This document shows positions 1-5,625 of a stretch of 21,012 bases of DNA, in pieces. The position numbers and the translations under genes are program-made. Below the pieces are notes generated by a model. It saw nothing but the letters and a program-made list of their open reading frames with translations, did no database searches and was not told where the DNA came from. The stretch's first letter is position 1; the number at the start of each line of letters is the position of its first letter. The DNA is from Prevotellaceae bacterium (GTDB lineage: Bacteria; Bacteroidota; Bacteroidia; Bacteroidales; UBA932): positions 1-21,012 of the forward strand of contig JAIRUB010000124.1 of assembly GCA_031254635.1 (NCBI GenBank). The letters run 5' to 3'.

Positions 1-50
1 AGATGACACAAAGATATAACAAGCAAATCAACTATGACAAACTATTGCAA

Positions 51-114
51 AAAAATAGCCTGAATTTTGTCCACTTGAACAAAATCTACGAAAAATAGCC
101 TGAAATTTGTCCAT
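51..114. repeat. Pair of 24-bp direct repeats, 40-bp period
   Basis: Two near-identical 24-bp units start at 51 and 91. Both begin AAAAATAGCCTGAA and continue with TTTGTCCA after one differing base. The 16-bp spacer is unrelated. They lie just upstream of a -7-like box at 133-140, so they could be operator half-sites, or the edge of a mobile or repeat element cut by the window. Two units are too few for a CRISPR array. The function is unknown. Confidence 0.6.
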
Positions 115-140
115 TAGACGAGATTTTTTTATTATCTTTG
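106..140 (+). promoter_or_regulatory. Orphan Bacteroidota-type promoter
   Basis: TATCTTTG at 133-140 matches the TAnnTTTG -7 box. TTTG at 106-109, inside the second direct repeat, could be the -33 element, but its 23-bp spacing is slightly long. The predicted start near 147 has no intact gene behind it, only a decayed coding tail. This may be a relic left when a gene body was lost. Confidence 0.4.
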
Positions 141-146
141 TATTAA

Positions 147-263
147 GCAGATGCTAATCCTGCTATTCCCGTCGCCGTTAGTACCCGATTCACCGAAGTG
201 GTTAATGGCACGGCGTATAGGGATGATTGCGGAGATTGTGCAGGGGTTAATCCCTCACTTTAA
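147..263 (+). pseudogene. C-terminal remnant of a secreted Cys-rich repeat protein
   Basis: This frame opens directly after a TAA at 144-146, has no usable ATG and ends at TAA 261-263, giving 38 residues. It contains VVNGTAYRDDCGDCAG, which resembles the NGTAYxDxCGxC signature of Cys/Asp-rich repeats in large secreted Bacteroidota proteins (from memory of such proteins). The absence of a start and the abrupt left edge suggest a leftover tail after deletion or insertion. Its last codons overlap the end of the convergent superoxide reductase gene by 17 bp. The small size leaves chance as an alternative. Confidence 0.4.
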
Positions 264-627
264 CAAAATGTTCTTCGCTTTTCCACAAACCGTGTTTATT
301 GCAGTAAGCTAAAGCTATAAGACGCAGGCTTACGGCAGGCTGTACTGTAAATGGCACTTCTATTTGTAAAGGATCATTGCCCAAGGCCGCGGTATCGAGC
401 CGTGCTTCACCCACCAAGCTTTCTAAATTCCATAGTTGGATATACACAAAATGGTGAACAGATGTATTGGGATGTTTTGCCGCCGTGCCTATGCGCACCC
501 TTACGACAAAATCCTTATCGCGTTTAGCTTCCTGCCCGCAAATAATTACCGGTGTGTGTTTGTCGGCATAAGTGCGGACGGCTTCACTCCTTTCGGCAAA
601 ATCTGAGTATGTAAATAATCTTGGCAT
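247..627 (-). CDS. Superoxide reductase (neelaredoxin / class II SOR)
   Basis: Non-heme iron enzyme that reduces superoxide to hydrogen peroxide in the cytoplasm without making oxygen, typical of anaerobes. The 126-residue protein carries the family's Fe(His)4Cys ligand set: H24 in DKHTPVI, H52 and H58 in KHPNTSVHH, and C109 and H112 in CNKHGLW. The catalytic lysine next to the first histidine is present (K23). The residue before it is Asp (D22), where a Glu is usual in well-studied enzymes. No N-terminal desulforedoxin Cys4 domain is present, so this is the one-iron form. The first ATG is used; no Shine-Dalgarno is visible. The leader is a degenerate 7-bp-periodic tract and no clear -7 box was found, so it may be read through from purQ upstream on the same strand. 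Confidence 0.9.
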   Translation of the reverse strand: MPRLFTYSDFAERSEAVRTYADKHTPVIICGQEAKRDKDFVVRVRIGTAAKHPNTSVHHFVYIQLWNLESLVGEARLDTAALGNDPLQIEVPFTVQPAVSLRLIALAYCNKHGLWKSEEHFVKVRD

Positions 628-628
628 A

Positions 629-720
629 AGTAATTAATATTTAGTGATTAATGAATGTAATATACGTTTTTTTTATTTTCTTAATTACTTTCTACCCCGT
701 ACCTTTTACCTTTTCAACTT
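629..720. repeat. Degenerate heptamer-periodic tract
   Basis: The 94-bp gap between purQ and the superoxide reductase gene is largely built from 7-bp steps. From 629 the successive units AGTAATT, AATATTT, AGTGATT and AATGAAT run in register. From 693 they are TACCCCG, TACCTTT and TACCTTT. The middle (about 664-692) is T-rich without a clear period. Similar tracts occur at 4455-4475, 10352-10477 and 20526-20595. Confidence 0.55.
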
Positions 721-1410
721 CTACCGCAGCACCCTCAATACCGATTCAAAAATCTTCAACCCGTCGGTATTTCCTAATGCCTGATCGGCAGCCCTTTCGG
801 GGTGTGGCATCATGCCGTAAACATTCTTCTTAACATTACATATTCCGGCAATATTGTCGACCGAGCCATTGGGGTTTGCCGCTTCCGATACAGCACCGAA
901 TTCATCGGAATAGCGGAACAATATCTGATCGTTTTTATGCAGGTTAGTCAAGGTTTGTTCATCGGCATAGTAACGCCCATCGGCATGGGCAATGGGGATT
1001 TTAAGCGCCTTATCGCGTTGCAGAAAACGAGAAGTGTAAGCCGTTTTGCTGTCGGGCATCAGGTAAACATTCTTACATATAAACCGTTGGTTGTTATTGG
1101 GCAGTAAAGCTCCGGGGAGAAGCCCGCTTTCACACAGGATTTGGAAGCCGTTGCAAACACCCATCACAAAGCCACCCTTGTCGGCAAACTCCAGCACCTC
1201 GTTCATTAAAGGCGAAAATTTAGCTAAAGCGCCGCAGCGCAGATAATCGCCATACGAAAATCCTCCCGGCAACAATATTCCGTCAACTCCCTGTAAGCTA
1301 TGGTCTTTATGCCATAACTTCACCACTTCCCGCCGGAGAATATTGCAAAAGGTATAAATCATATCATGGTCACAATTAGACCCGGGGAAAATTACAAGAC
1401 CGAATTTCAT
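721..1410 (-). CDS. purQ: Phosphoribosylformylglycinamidine synthase, glutaminase subunit PurQ
   Basis: Class I glutamine amidotransferase that supplies ammonia to PurL for the fourth step of de novo purine synthesis (FGAR to FGAM). Signature segments are FPGSNCDHD near the N-terminus, LPGGFSYGDYLRCGA at about 48-62, the nucleophile C86 in GVCNGFQIL, and the triad H203 and E205 in MMPHPERA. The length of 229 residues matches stand-alone PurQ, so a separate PurL (and probably PurS) should be encoded elsewhere. The ATG at 1410 is chosen over an in-frame TTG at 1422 because the promoter box at 1431-1438 puts the transcription start near 1424 and MKFGLVIFPGSN is the usual PurQ beginning. Confidence 0.95.
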   Translation of the reverse strand: MKFGLVIFPGSNCDHDMIYTFCNILRREVVKLWHKDHSLQGVDGILLPGGFSYGDYLRCGALAKFSPLMNEVLEFADKGGFVMGVCNGFQILCESGLLPGALLPNNNQRFICKNVYLMPDSKTAYTSRFLQRDKALKIPIAHADGRYYADEQTLTNLHKNDQILFRYSDEFGAVSEAANPNGSVDNIAGICNVKKNVYGMMPHPERAADQALGNTDGLKIFESVLRVLR

Positions 1411-1430
1411 ATTTTTAAGCAAATTTTAGA

Positions 1431-1438
1431 CAAAGATA
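1431..1438 (-). promoter_or_regulatory. Promoter -7 box for purQ
   Basis: On the minus strand the sequence reads TATCTTTG, matching TAnnTTTG. It lies about 20 bp before the purQ ATG at 1410, giving a leader of roughly 14 nt. No convincing -33 TTTG lies at the normal distance. The intergenic region is shared with the divergent ATPase promoter. Confidence 0.6.
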
Positions 1439-1494
1439 AGAAAAAATCCGTAAATCTGAAAAAAATAAAAATACAAAATATAAATTTTATGCGA

Positions 1495-1530
1495 TTGATT
1501 ACATAAAATAAAATAATTTTATATCTTTGC
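1495..1530 (+). promoter_or_regulatory. Promoter of the ATPase-kinase pair
   Basis: TATCTTTGC at 1522-1530 is a full match to the Bacteroidota -7 consensus. A TTGA at 1495-1498 is a possible -33 element with a 23-bp spacer. The inferred start is near 1537, about 13 nt before the ATPase ATG. The surroundings are very AT-rich. Confidence 0.65.
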
Positions 1531-1549
1531 ACTGCATAAATTTTTAAAA

Positions 1550-2839
1550 ATGGGAAACAAATTTGAGCAGATAATAGCAGAACAAAAGGAGGAGCGAAAC
1601 GCTTTGCCGGTGACAGATTGGTGTAGCCGGGCTGACGAGTCGAAGATTGATTTGGACAGCCCTCTTGCACAAATCGTTATTGGTGTGCGCCGTAGTGGAA
1701 AATCAACGATTTGCCATAAAGTGCTAAAAAACAGAAATATAGATTATGCTTATGTTAACTTTGACGATGAGCGGCTTCACGATTTGAGAAGCGAGCAACT
1801 AAATGATGTGTTGCAGGCATTATACACTATTTATGGCGATTTTAAATACTTGTTTTTAGATGAAATTCAGAATGTTGAGGGCTGGCATTTATTTGTTAAT
1901 CGATTATTGCGGCAAGGTATCAGGCTGATAGTTATAGGTTCTAACGCAAAACTTTTGAGTGGAGAATTGAGCACACACCTCACAGGGCGCTATGTTGAAA
2001 TAGAACTTTTCCCCTTTTCGTTTTCCGAAACGCTCAACTATAAAAAAATAAATCATAAAGCAAGCACAACAAAAGAAGTTGCATTTCGTCGCCAAGCCTA
2101 TTTAGATTATTTGAAACAGGGAGGGTTCCCTGAAATGTTCCGTGTTGGCGAAGGCCAAAAACGCGAATACCTTCGTACCTTGTTTCAGTCGATAATTTTC
2201 AAGGACATTGTAAAGCGATTTACTGTAAGGTACATTAAGACACTAACTGATATTTTCAATATTTTACTGAATAATATTTCGCGGGAAATAAGTTATACGA
2301 AAATTGCTAAAATGTTGAATATTAGAAGTGTACATACGGCTCAAAATTACGTTTCCTATCTTAAGCAGGCATATTTGTTTTTGTCTGTTCCGCGTTTTTC
2401 GTACAAAAGCATTGCTCGTGCTAGCAATCGGAAAATGTATGTGATAGACTCGGCTTTTCTATCGTTCTTGCCCGAAATTACAAGTTCAAACGATGGTTTT
2501 TTATTAGAAAATATTGTGCTTTTAGAACTATGCCGACGGCGGGCGAACAATAACTTCGATATTTATTATTATAAAAATAATTATGAAATAGATTTTGTTA
2601 TTGCAAAAAATGGTAATATACAGGAACTTATCCAAGTTTCATTGGCTTTGAATAACGAAAAGAGGCGAAAAAGAGAAATTTCCGCCTTACTTAAAGCCGC
2701 CGACGATTTAAAATGTAATAATTTAAAAATCATAACACAAGAAGAGAAAAATATCATTGTGCAAAATGGCCAAACTATTGAAATTATTTCGGTAATTGAT
2801 TGGTTATGCGATGGAAATAATACCTTAAATATTTTCTAA
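1550..2839 (+). CDS. AAA-family ATPase with DUF4143-type C-terminal domain
   Basis: A 429-residue predicted cytoplasmic ATPase of a family common in Bacteroidota and archaea; its cellular role is not established. Visible parts: Walker A GVRRSGKST at 45-53 (K51); Walker B YLFLDEIQ at 100-107 (D104, E105); a sensor-like IGSNAKLL at about 129-136; an arginine in LTGRYVEIELFPFSF; and YLKQGGFPEM at the start of the second half. The C-terminal part has YYYKNNYEIDFVI around 340-353, resembling the core of a PD-(D/E)XK-like fold typical of these proteins. A strong promoter precedes it and the histidine kinase starts 4 bp after its stop, so the two are probably cotranscribed. The gene is more AT-rich than its neighbours, which may reflect acquisition. 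Nuclease activity is not claimed. Confidence 0.85.
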   Translation: MGNKFEQIIAEQKEERNALPVTDWCSRADESKIDLDSPLAQIVIGVRRSGKSTICHKVLKNRNIDYAYVNFDDERLHDLRSEQLNDVLQALYTIYGDFKYLFLDEIQNVEGWHLFVNRLLRQGIRLIVIGSNAKLLSGELSTHLTGRYVEIELFPFSFSETLNYKKINHKASTTKEVAFRRQAYLDYLKQGGFPEMFRVGEGQKREYLRTLFQSIIFKDIVKRFTVRYIKTLTDIFNILLNNISREISYTKIAKMLNIRSVHTAQNYVSYLKQAYLFLSVPRFSYKSIARASNRKMYVIDSAFLSFLPEITSSNDGFLLENIVLLELCRRRANNNFDIYYYKNNYEIDFVIAKNGNIQELIQVSLALNNEKRRKREISALLKAADDLKCNNLKIITQEEKNIIVQNGQTIEIISVIDWLCDGNNTLNIF

Positions 2840-2843
2840 AATA

Positions 2844-3818
2844 ATGAATAAACATAAAACAATATCCTTAAACTTACTGATTCACGGTTTTGCAGCGGCT
2901 CATGCGCTTACCGCTTATCTTTTGTTCGGTACACGCTTGGGCGATAGCGCTGTACTCACCATTCTTACGGTAAGCATGATTTTGTTTGTAGCCCGTTTGT
3001 ATGATTTTCCCGTAGAGGCAAGTTTGGTGGTTGCTGCATTAAGTTGTTTTGCAGGTTTTTATTTGGGTACCCAAGGCGCTGAACTCTTTTGCCATTATTT
3101 CCCGCAACAAGCGCGTTTTGCTCCGCAAATTACCACAACGGTAGTAACCGAATTGCTGGGGTGGACTACCTTCTTAATCGTTTTTTATTATAGCAAGTCG
3201 CACCGGAAAGCCTTGAATGTGGAAATTGTGAAGAAACAAAAGGCGCGCTTCCAGTATAATCAGTTGAAACAACAGTTAAATCCTCATTTTTTGTTCAATA
3301 GCTTGAATGTGCTTGATTATTTGGTACATATAGATGCTAACCGTGCCAGCGATTTTATTAAAAAAATGGCGGATGTGTACAGGTATATGTTAGATAAAGA
3401 GAGTGATATGTTGGTGTCTTTGAAAGATGAGTTAGACTTTGCCCTGGCTTATGTCGATTTGCTGAAAGAGCGTTTTGATACCGGCTTGGAGGTAGAAGTG
3501 AATATCCCGAACAAGTATGTAAATCAGCGTATTATTCCTTGCGGTTTGCAACTGTTGATAGAAAATGCGATTAAACATAATGTGGTAAGTCCCGAAACGC
3601 CTTTGAGTATAAAGATTTATGTAGAAGATGAAAATGTTGTTGTGTACAACAACCTGCAGCTTCGTCAGCGTATTTACGGATCGAGCGGGGTAGGCTTAGC
3701 CAATATCGAAGGACAGTATGCCTCAGCCTTTAACAAGAAAATAGAAATTTGTAAGACGAATGATTTTTTTATGGTGAAAATACCTTTAATAAAAATGATA
3801 TATACGCTATTGGAATAA
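2844..3818 (+). CDS. LytS/YehU-type membrane sensor histidine kinase
   Basis: A 324-residue two-component sensor of the LytS group (His_kinase plus HATPase_c). The N-terminal third has about four hydrophobic membrane-spanning segments (roughly 8-28, 36-52, 58-80 and 100-118), with no separate periplasmic domain. A short coiled linker leads to the phospho-acceptor motif NPHFLFNSLN with H148. The ATP-binding part shows an N box, LLIENAIKHN, near 238-247, and a G box, GSSGVGLANI, near 279-288. Such kinases normally sit beside a LytTR-type response regulator; none lies here, since the following 600 bp contains only fragments. It starts 4 bp after the ATPase stop, suggesting an operon and perhaps coupled translation. 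The signal sensed is unknown. Confidence 0.88.
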   Translation: MNKHKTISLNLLIHGFAAAHALTAYLLFGTRLGDSAVLTILTVSMILFVARLYDFPVEASLVVAALSCFAGFYLGTQGAELFCHYFPQQARFAPQITTTVVTELLGWTTFLIVFYYSKSHRKALNVEIVKKQKARFQYNQLKQQLNPHFLFNSLNVLDYLVHIDANRASDFIKKMADVYRYMLDKESDMLVSLKDELDFALAYVDLLKERFDTGLEVEVNIPNKYVNQRIIPCGLQLLIENAIKHNVVSPETPLSIKIYVEDENVVVYNNLQLRQRIYGSSGVGLANIEGQYASAFNKKIEICKTNDFFMVKIPLIKMIYTLLE

Positions 3819-3842
3819 AAAATTATTCACATTGGTATAACA

Positions 3843-3881
3843 AATGGGTAACAAAATTGCCTAAAATCGGCATTTTAACGG
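3843..3881 (+). repeat. Dispersed intergenic repeat, copy 1
   Basis: This 39-bp stretch starts AATGGGTAACAAA and ends CTAAAATCGGCATTTTAACGG. The same two blocks occur inverted at 14261-14311, where a 13-bp insert separates them. It begins 25 bp after the histidine kinase stop codon, in a gene-free stretch. It may be a REP- or MITE-like element. Confidence 0.55.
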
Positions 3882-3922
3882 ACTTGATCCATAACAGAGA
3901 TAAATCAAGCTGAGAGTACATC

Positions 3923-3947
3923 TTGTGTTATTATCACAATAACACAA
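3923..3947. repeat. Perfect 10-bp inverted repeat with 5-nt loop
   Basis: TTGTGTTATT at 3923-3932 pairs exactly with AATAACACAA at 3938-3947 around ATCAC. It lies between the convergent kinase gene and a damaged small minus-strand gene. There is no GC-rich stem and no U-tract, so it is a poor intrinsic terminator. A protein-binding site or a weak bidirectional terminator is possible. Confidence 0.5.
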
Positions 3948-3960
3948 AATCCATGCCATT

Positions 3961-4107
3961 TTAAACGTGCTGTTGGCGTGCTTTCCTGTCGCTTAAATAG
4001 CCCCAAATACCAGCCCCTACGGCAAATACTCCTACGGCAATAAATAAATAAGTTCCATATTTTTACTCCTCTTTATCTATGAGTATTTTGCCTACTTCTT
4101 TTTTCAT
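3961..4107 (-). pseudogene. Small membrane protein with in-frame TAA
   Basis: One frame from ATG 4107 gives MKKEVGKILIDKEE, then TAA (4065-4063), then continues without shift as KYGTYLFIAVGVFAVGAGIW and a basic tail ending RKARQQHV. The second half is a convincing single transmembrane helix followed by positive residues, but it has no start codon of its own in frame. An ATG after a GAGGAG stretch lies in another frame and gives only 8 residues. The opening resembles small Bacteroidota proteins starting MKKExGK. A -7 box TATCTTTG (4130-4123) sits just upstream. Most likely a nonsense-mutated gene or a sequencing error; readthrough is possible. The function is unknown. Confidence 0.5.
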
Positions 4108-4122
4108 CTACTATATTTTTTA

Positions 4123-4130
4123 CAAAGATA
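4123..4130 (-). promoter_or_regulatory. Promoter -7 box for the small membrane-protein gene
   Basis: The minus strand reads TATCTTTG, a full consensus match, about 16 bp before the ATG at 4107. The predicted leader is only about 9 nt. A preserved promoter suggests that damage to the gene behind it is recent or only apparent. Confidence 0.5.
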
Positions 4131-4218
4131 ATATTTTTTTGTAAAAAAAAAATGCAAACATTAGTAAATATCCCTACAAATAAAAATTCTCAACTTATTG
4201 ATTGTTGGGGCTTTTTGT

Positions 4219-4422
4219 TTAGTAGAGATACATCAAAAACCAGAATATAGCTCCGGGAATAATGATTATTGCGTTATTATTATTCATGTTTTTACTCAAA
4301 ATATTAGTACGTTGTGTGTGTGTGAACCTCCACCTCCAATCTATCCTGTACTTCCACCACTTTAGCTGCAGTATCTGTTTTTTTGCTACATTACCTGAAT
4401 TTGCTACCACACTTTTATCCAT
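4219..4422 (-). pseudogene. Small gene(s) with apparent -1 frameshift at an A7 run
   Basis: From ATG 4422 the frame reads MDKSVVANSGNVAKK and then, past a run of seven A (4384-4378), turns into an implausible Trp-rich stretch. Shifting by -1 at the A run instead gives KKTDTAAKVVEVQDRLEVEV and HTHTTY, ending at TAA 4306-4304. That hydrophilic sequence looks far more natural. The shifted frame has no start of its own because a TAA closes it just upstream. A separate ATG at 4287 gives MNNNNAIIIIPGAIFWFLMY plus two residues, a possible 22-residue membrane peptide. It starts 10 bp after the S4-protein stop and is probably cotranscribed. Indel, sequencing error or programmed slippage cannot be told apart here. 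No function is assigned. Confidence 0.4.
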
Positions 4423-4431
4423 CCTGAATAA

Positions 4432-4833
4432 TTACAAAAATTTGCCCAAATAGCATTCATTATTAATTATTAACTGCTCCAACTCCCTTCGTTCCTTCTT
4501 CGTCGGCCTCCCCGCCCCCTTGTCGCGCTGAATAAAAACAGTAAGGTTGCGATGTTCCAATTTGGCCAATTCTTCGGCAGAGGTGTGATTTTCGATGTAT
4601 AAAGACACGTTTTTAGCCGGTTGACGATTATCTATGAGTCCAATAACTTTGTAAATATAAACCACCGGCGATTTGCGTAATTCTATACTATCGCCGATTT
4701 TTACAGTACGTGACGCCTTGGCCTCTGTATTGTTAACCTTTACTTTGTTGGCCTTGCAAGCATCGGCGGCCTCATTGCGGGTCTTGAATAACCGCATAGT
4801 CCACAAATATTTATCGATACGTACGCTTTCCAT
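4432..4833 (-). CDS. hslR: S4-domain RNA-binding protein, Hsp15-like
   Basis: A 133-residue relative of the heat-shock protein Hsp15, which in E. coli binds the 50S subunit carrying a stalled nascent chain and helps recycle it. The N-terminal S4 domain is clear: VRIDKYLWTMRLFKTRNEA, then ACKANKVKVNN and the KIGDSIEL turn. The C-terminal half has the family's VFIQRDKGAGRPTKKERREL segment, rich in Lys and Arg for RNA contact. The extreme C-terminus (LIINNECYLGKFL) is encoded partly by three 7-bp units at 4455-4475, so it may be a lineage-specific extension. A promoter box lies at 4850-4857. Confidence 0.85.
   Translation of the reverse strand: MESVRIDKYLWTMRLFKTRNEAADACKANKVKVNNTEAKASRTVKIGDSIELRKSPVVYIYKVIGLIDNRQPAKNVSLYIENHTSAEELAKLEHRNLTVFIQRDKGAGRPTKKERRELEQLIINNECYLGKFL
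4455..4475. repeat. Three-unit heptamer tract in the 3' end of the S4 gene
   Basis: ATTCATT, ATTAATT and ATTAACT follow each other in register (plus-strand reading). The tract forms the end of the Hsp15-like coding sequence, specifying residues around LIINNE. With only three AT-rich units chance is possible, but it matches the pattern of longer tracts elsewhere in the window. Confidence 0.35.
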
Positions 4834-4849
4834 AATTATTTTACGATTT

Positions 4850-4857
4850 CAAAAATA
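4850..4857 (-). promoter_or_regulatory. Promoter -7 box for the S4-domain gene
   Basis: The minus strand reads TATTTTTG, fitting TAnnTTTG, about 17 bp before the ATG at 4833. It lies in the 32-bp gap after the ORF6N-protein gene, so the S4 gene could be transcribed alone or by readthrough. Confidence 0.45.
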
Positions 4858-4865
4858 GTCTTTGA

Positions 4866-5453
4866 TTATTCTTGGTTGGTATTTCGGTTTTTGATGGCAT
4901 TATAGCCAATAGGATTGCGGGGCTTATCTATTGCCCTGTTTTTTGATTGTATTTCGGCTAACGCTTCATTGATAAGTTCAAGTTGCATGCGGGTATCTTC
5001 GTTAATATCGTTATAATCTTCAAAAACTTCTTCGATGTATTTCTTCAACTCTTTAACCTCTTTTTGTAACTCCTTTGTTTTATAGATAGGCGAATTAAGT
5101 ATAAGTTGGTACACAGCCACAAAAGCACGCATAATTATAATATTTGTAGCTACAGCAATAGGCGAACGCAAAACACCTGACAGCATGGCTACCCCCTCTT
5201 GGGTAAAAGCTAACGGCAAGATATAACTGTGCTTTATATTTTGAGGCAACTGGCCGCAATTTGCGACCAGTTCGTTCCATTCTTGTTTTGTTAGTTGAAA
5301 CATAAAATCGTCGGGGAAACGCTCTATATTGCGTTTTACTTGCTCTTTAAGGCGCTTTGTTGAGACATCATACATCTCAGCCAAATCAAAGTCCAACATT
5401 ACTTTTACACCCCTTATTTCATAAATTTTATTTTGAATAATTGATAATTCCAT
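4866..5453 (-). CDS. ORF6N-domain DNA-binding protein
   Basis: A 195-residue protein with an ORF6N domain, a module first seen in phage and large DNA-virus proteins and common as stand-alone chromosomal genes in Bacteroidota. Diagnostic segments are IYEIRGVKVMLDFDLAEMYD, then VSTKRLKEQVKRNIERFPDD and FMFQLTKQEW in the first 70 residues. LPLAFTQEGVAMLSGVLRS follows near 105-123. The C-terminal third is helical and charged (KELQKEVKELKKYIEEVFED), probably a coiled coil. The ATG at 5453 is used rather than an upstream GTG at 5471, because the GTG overlaps the -7 box. It may be a prophage relic or domesticated regulator; no phage genes are nearby. Confidence 0.85.
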   Translation of the reverse strand: MELSIIQNKIYEIRGVKVMLDFDLAEMYDVSTKRLKEQVKRNIERFPDDFMFQLTKQEWNELVANCGQLPQNIKHSYILPLAFTQEGVAMLSGVLRSPIAVATNIIIMRAFVAVYQLILNSPIYKTKELQKEVKELKKYIEEVFEDYNDINEDTRMQLELINEALAEIQSKNRAIDKPRNPIGYNAIKNRNTNQE

Positions 5454-5470
5454 GATTCGGATATTTTTCA

Positions 5471-5478
5471 CAAAGATA
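5471..5478 (-). promoter_or_regulatory. Promoter -7 box for the ORF6N gene
   Basis: The minus strand reads TATCTTTG, about 18 bp before the ATG at 5453. It fixes the start choice because the alternative GTG at 5471 would lie upstream of the inferred transcription start. Confidence 0.6.
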
Positions 5479-5546
5479 CAATTTTAACATTAAAAGTAAA
5501 ATCGTACGCCATTTTATTTAAGATGGGCTTTTAGCTTATGCCAATA

Positions 5547-5583
5547 AAAAATCCCGCTACTACAAATGAAAAGCGGGATTTTT
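5547..5583 (-). terminator. Intrinsic terminator behind the hcp operon
   Basis: AAAAATCCCGCT (5547-5558) pairs perfectly with AGCGGGATTTTT (5572-5583) across a 13-nt loop. The GC core flanked by A- and T-runs lets it work on both strands. It lies 43 bp past the hcp stop codon on the minus strand and separates the operon from the ORF6N promoter. Confidence 0.88.
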
Positions 5584-5625
5584 CTAAACACTTTAAACCT
5601 ATGAAAAAAGAACGAAACAGACTAA

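Noticed and set aside
51..114. Possible CRISPR array
   Set aside because: Only two units with a 16-bp spacer; no cas genes anywhere in the window.
151..312. A plus-strand frame starting ATG at 151 just after the orphan promoter, reading MLILLFPSPLV...
   Set aside because: It is mostly antisense to the superoxide reductase gene, has no recognisable features, and the other frame at 147-263 shows a more protein-like motif.
802..1107. A 101-codon plus-strand frame opposite purQ
   Set aside because: It is antisense to a well-recognised gene, with no family resemblance; a codon-bias shadow.
3923..3947. Intrinsic terminator for the histidine kinase
   Set aside because: The stem is AT-rich and not followed by a U-tract on either strand, so it is kept only as an inverted repeat.
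5472..5625. A small gene or RNA between the ORF6N gene and hcp
   Set aside because: Apart from the terminator and promoter box no frame or further structure could be supported.
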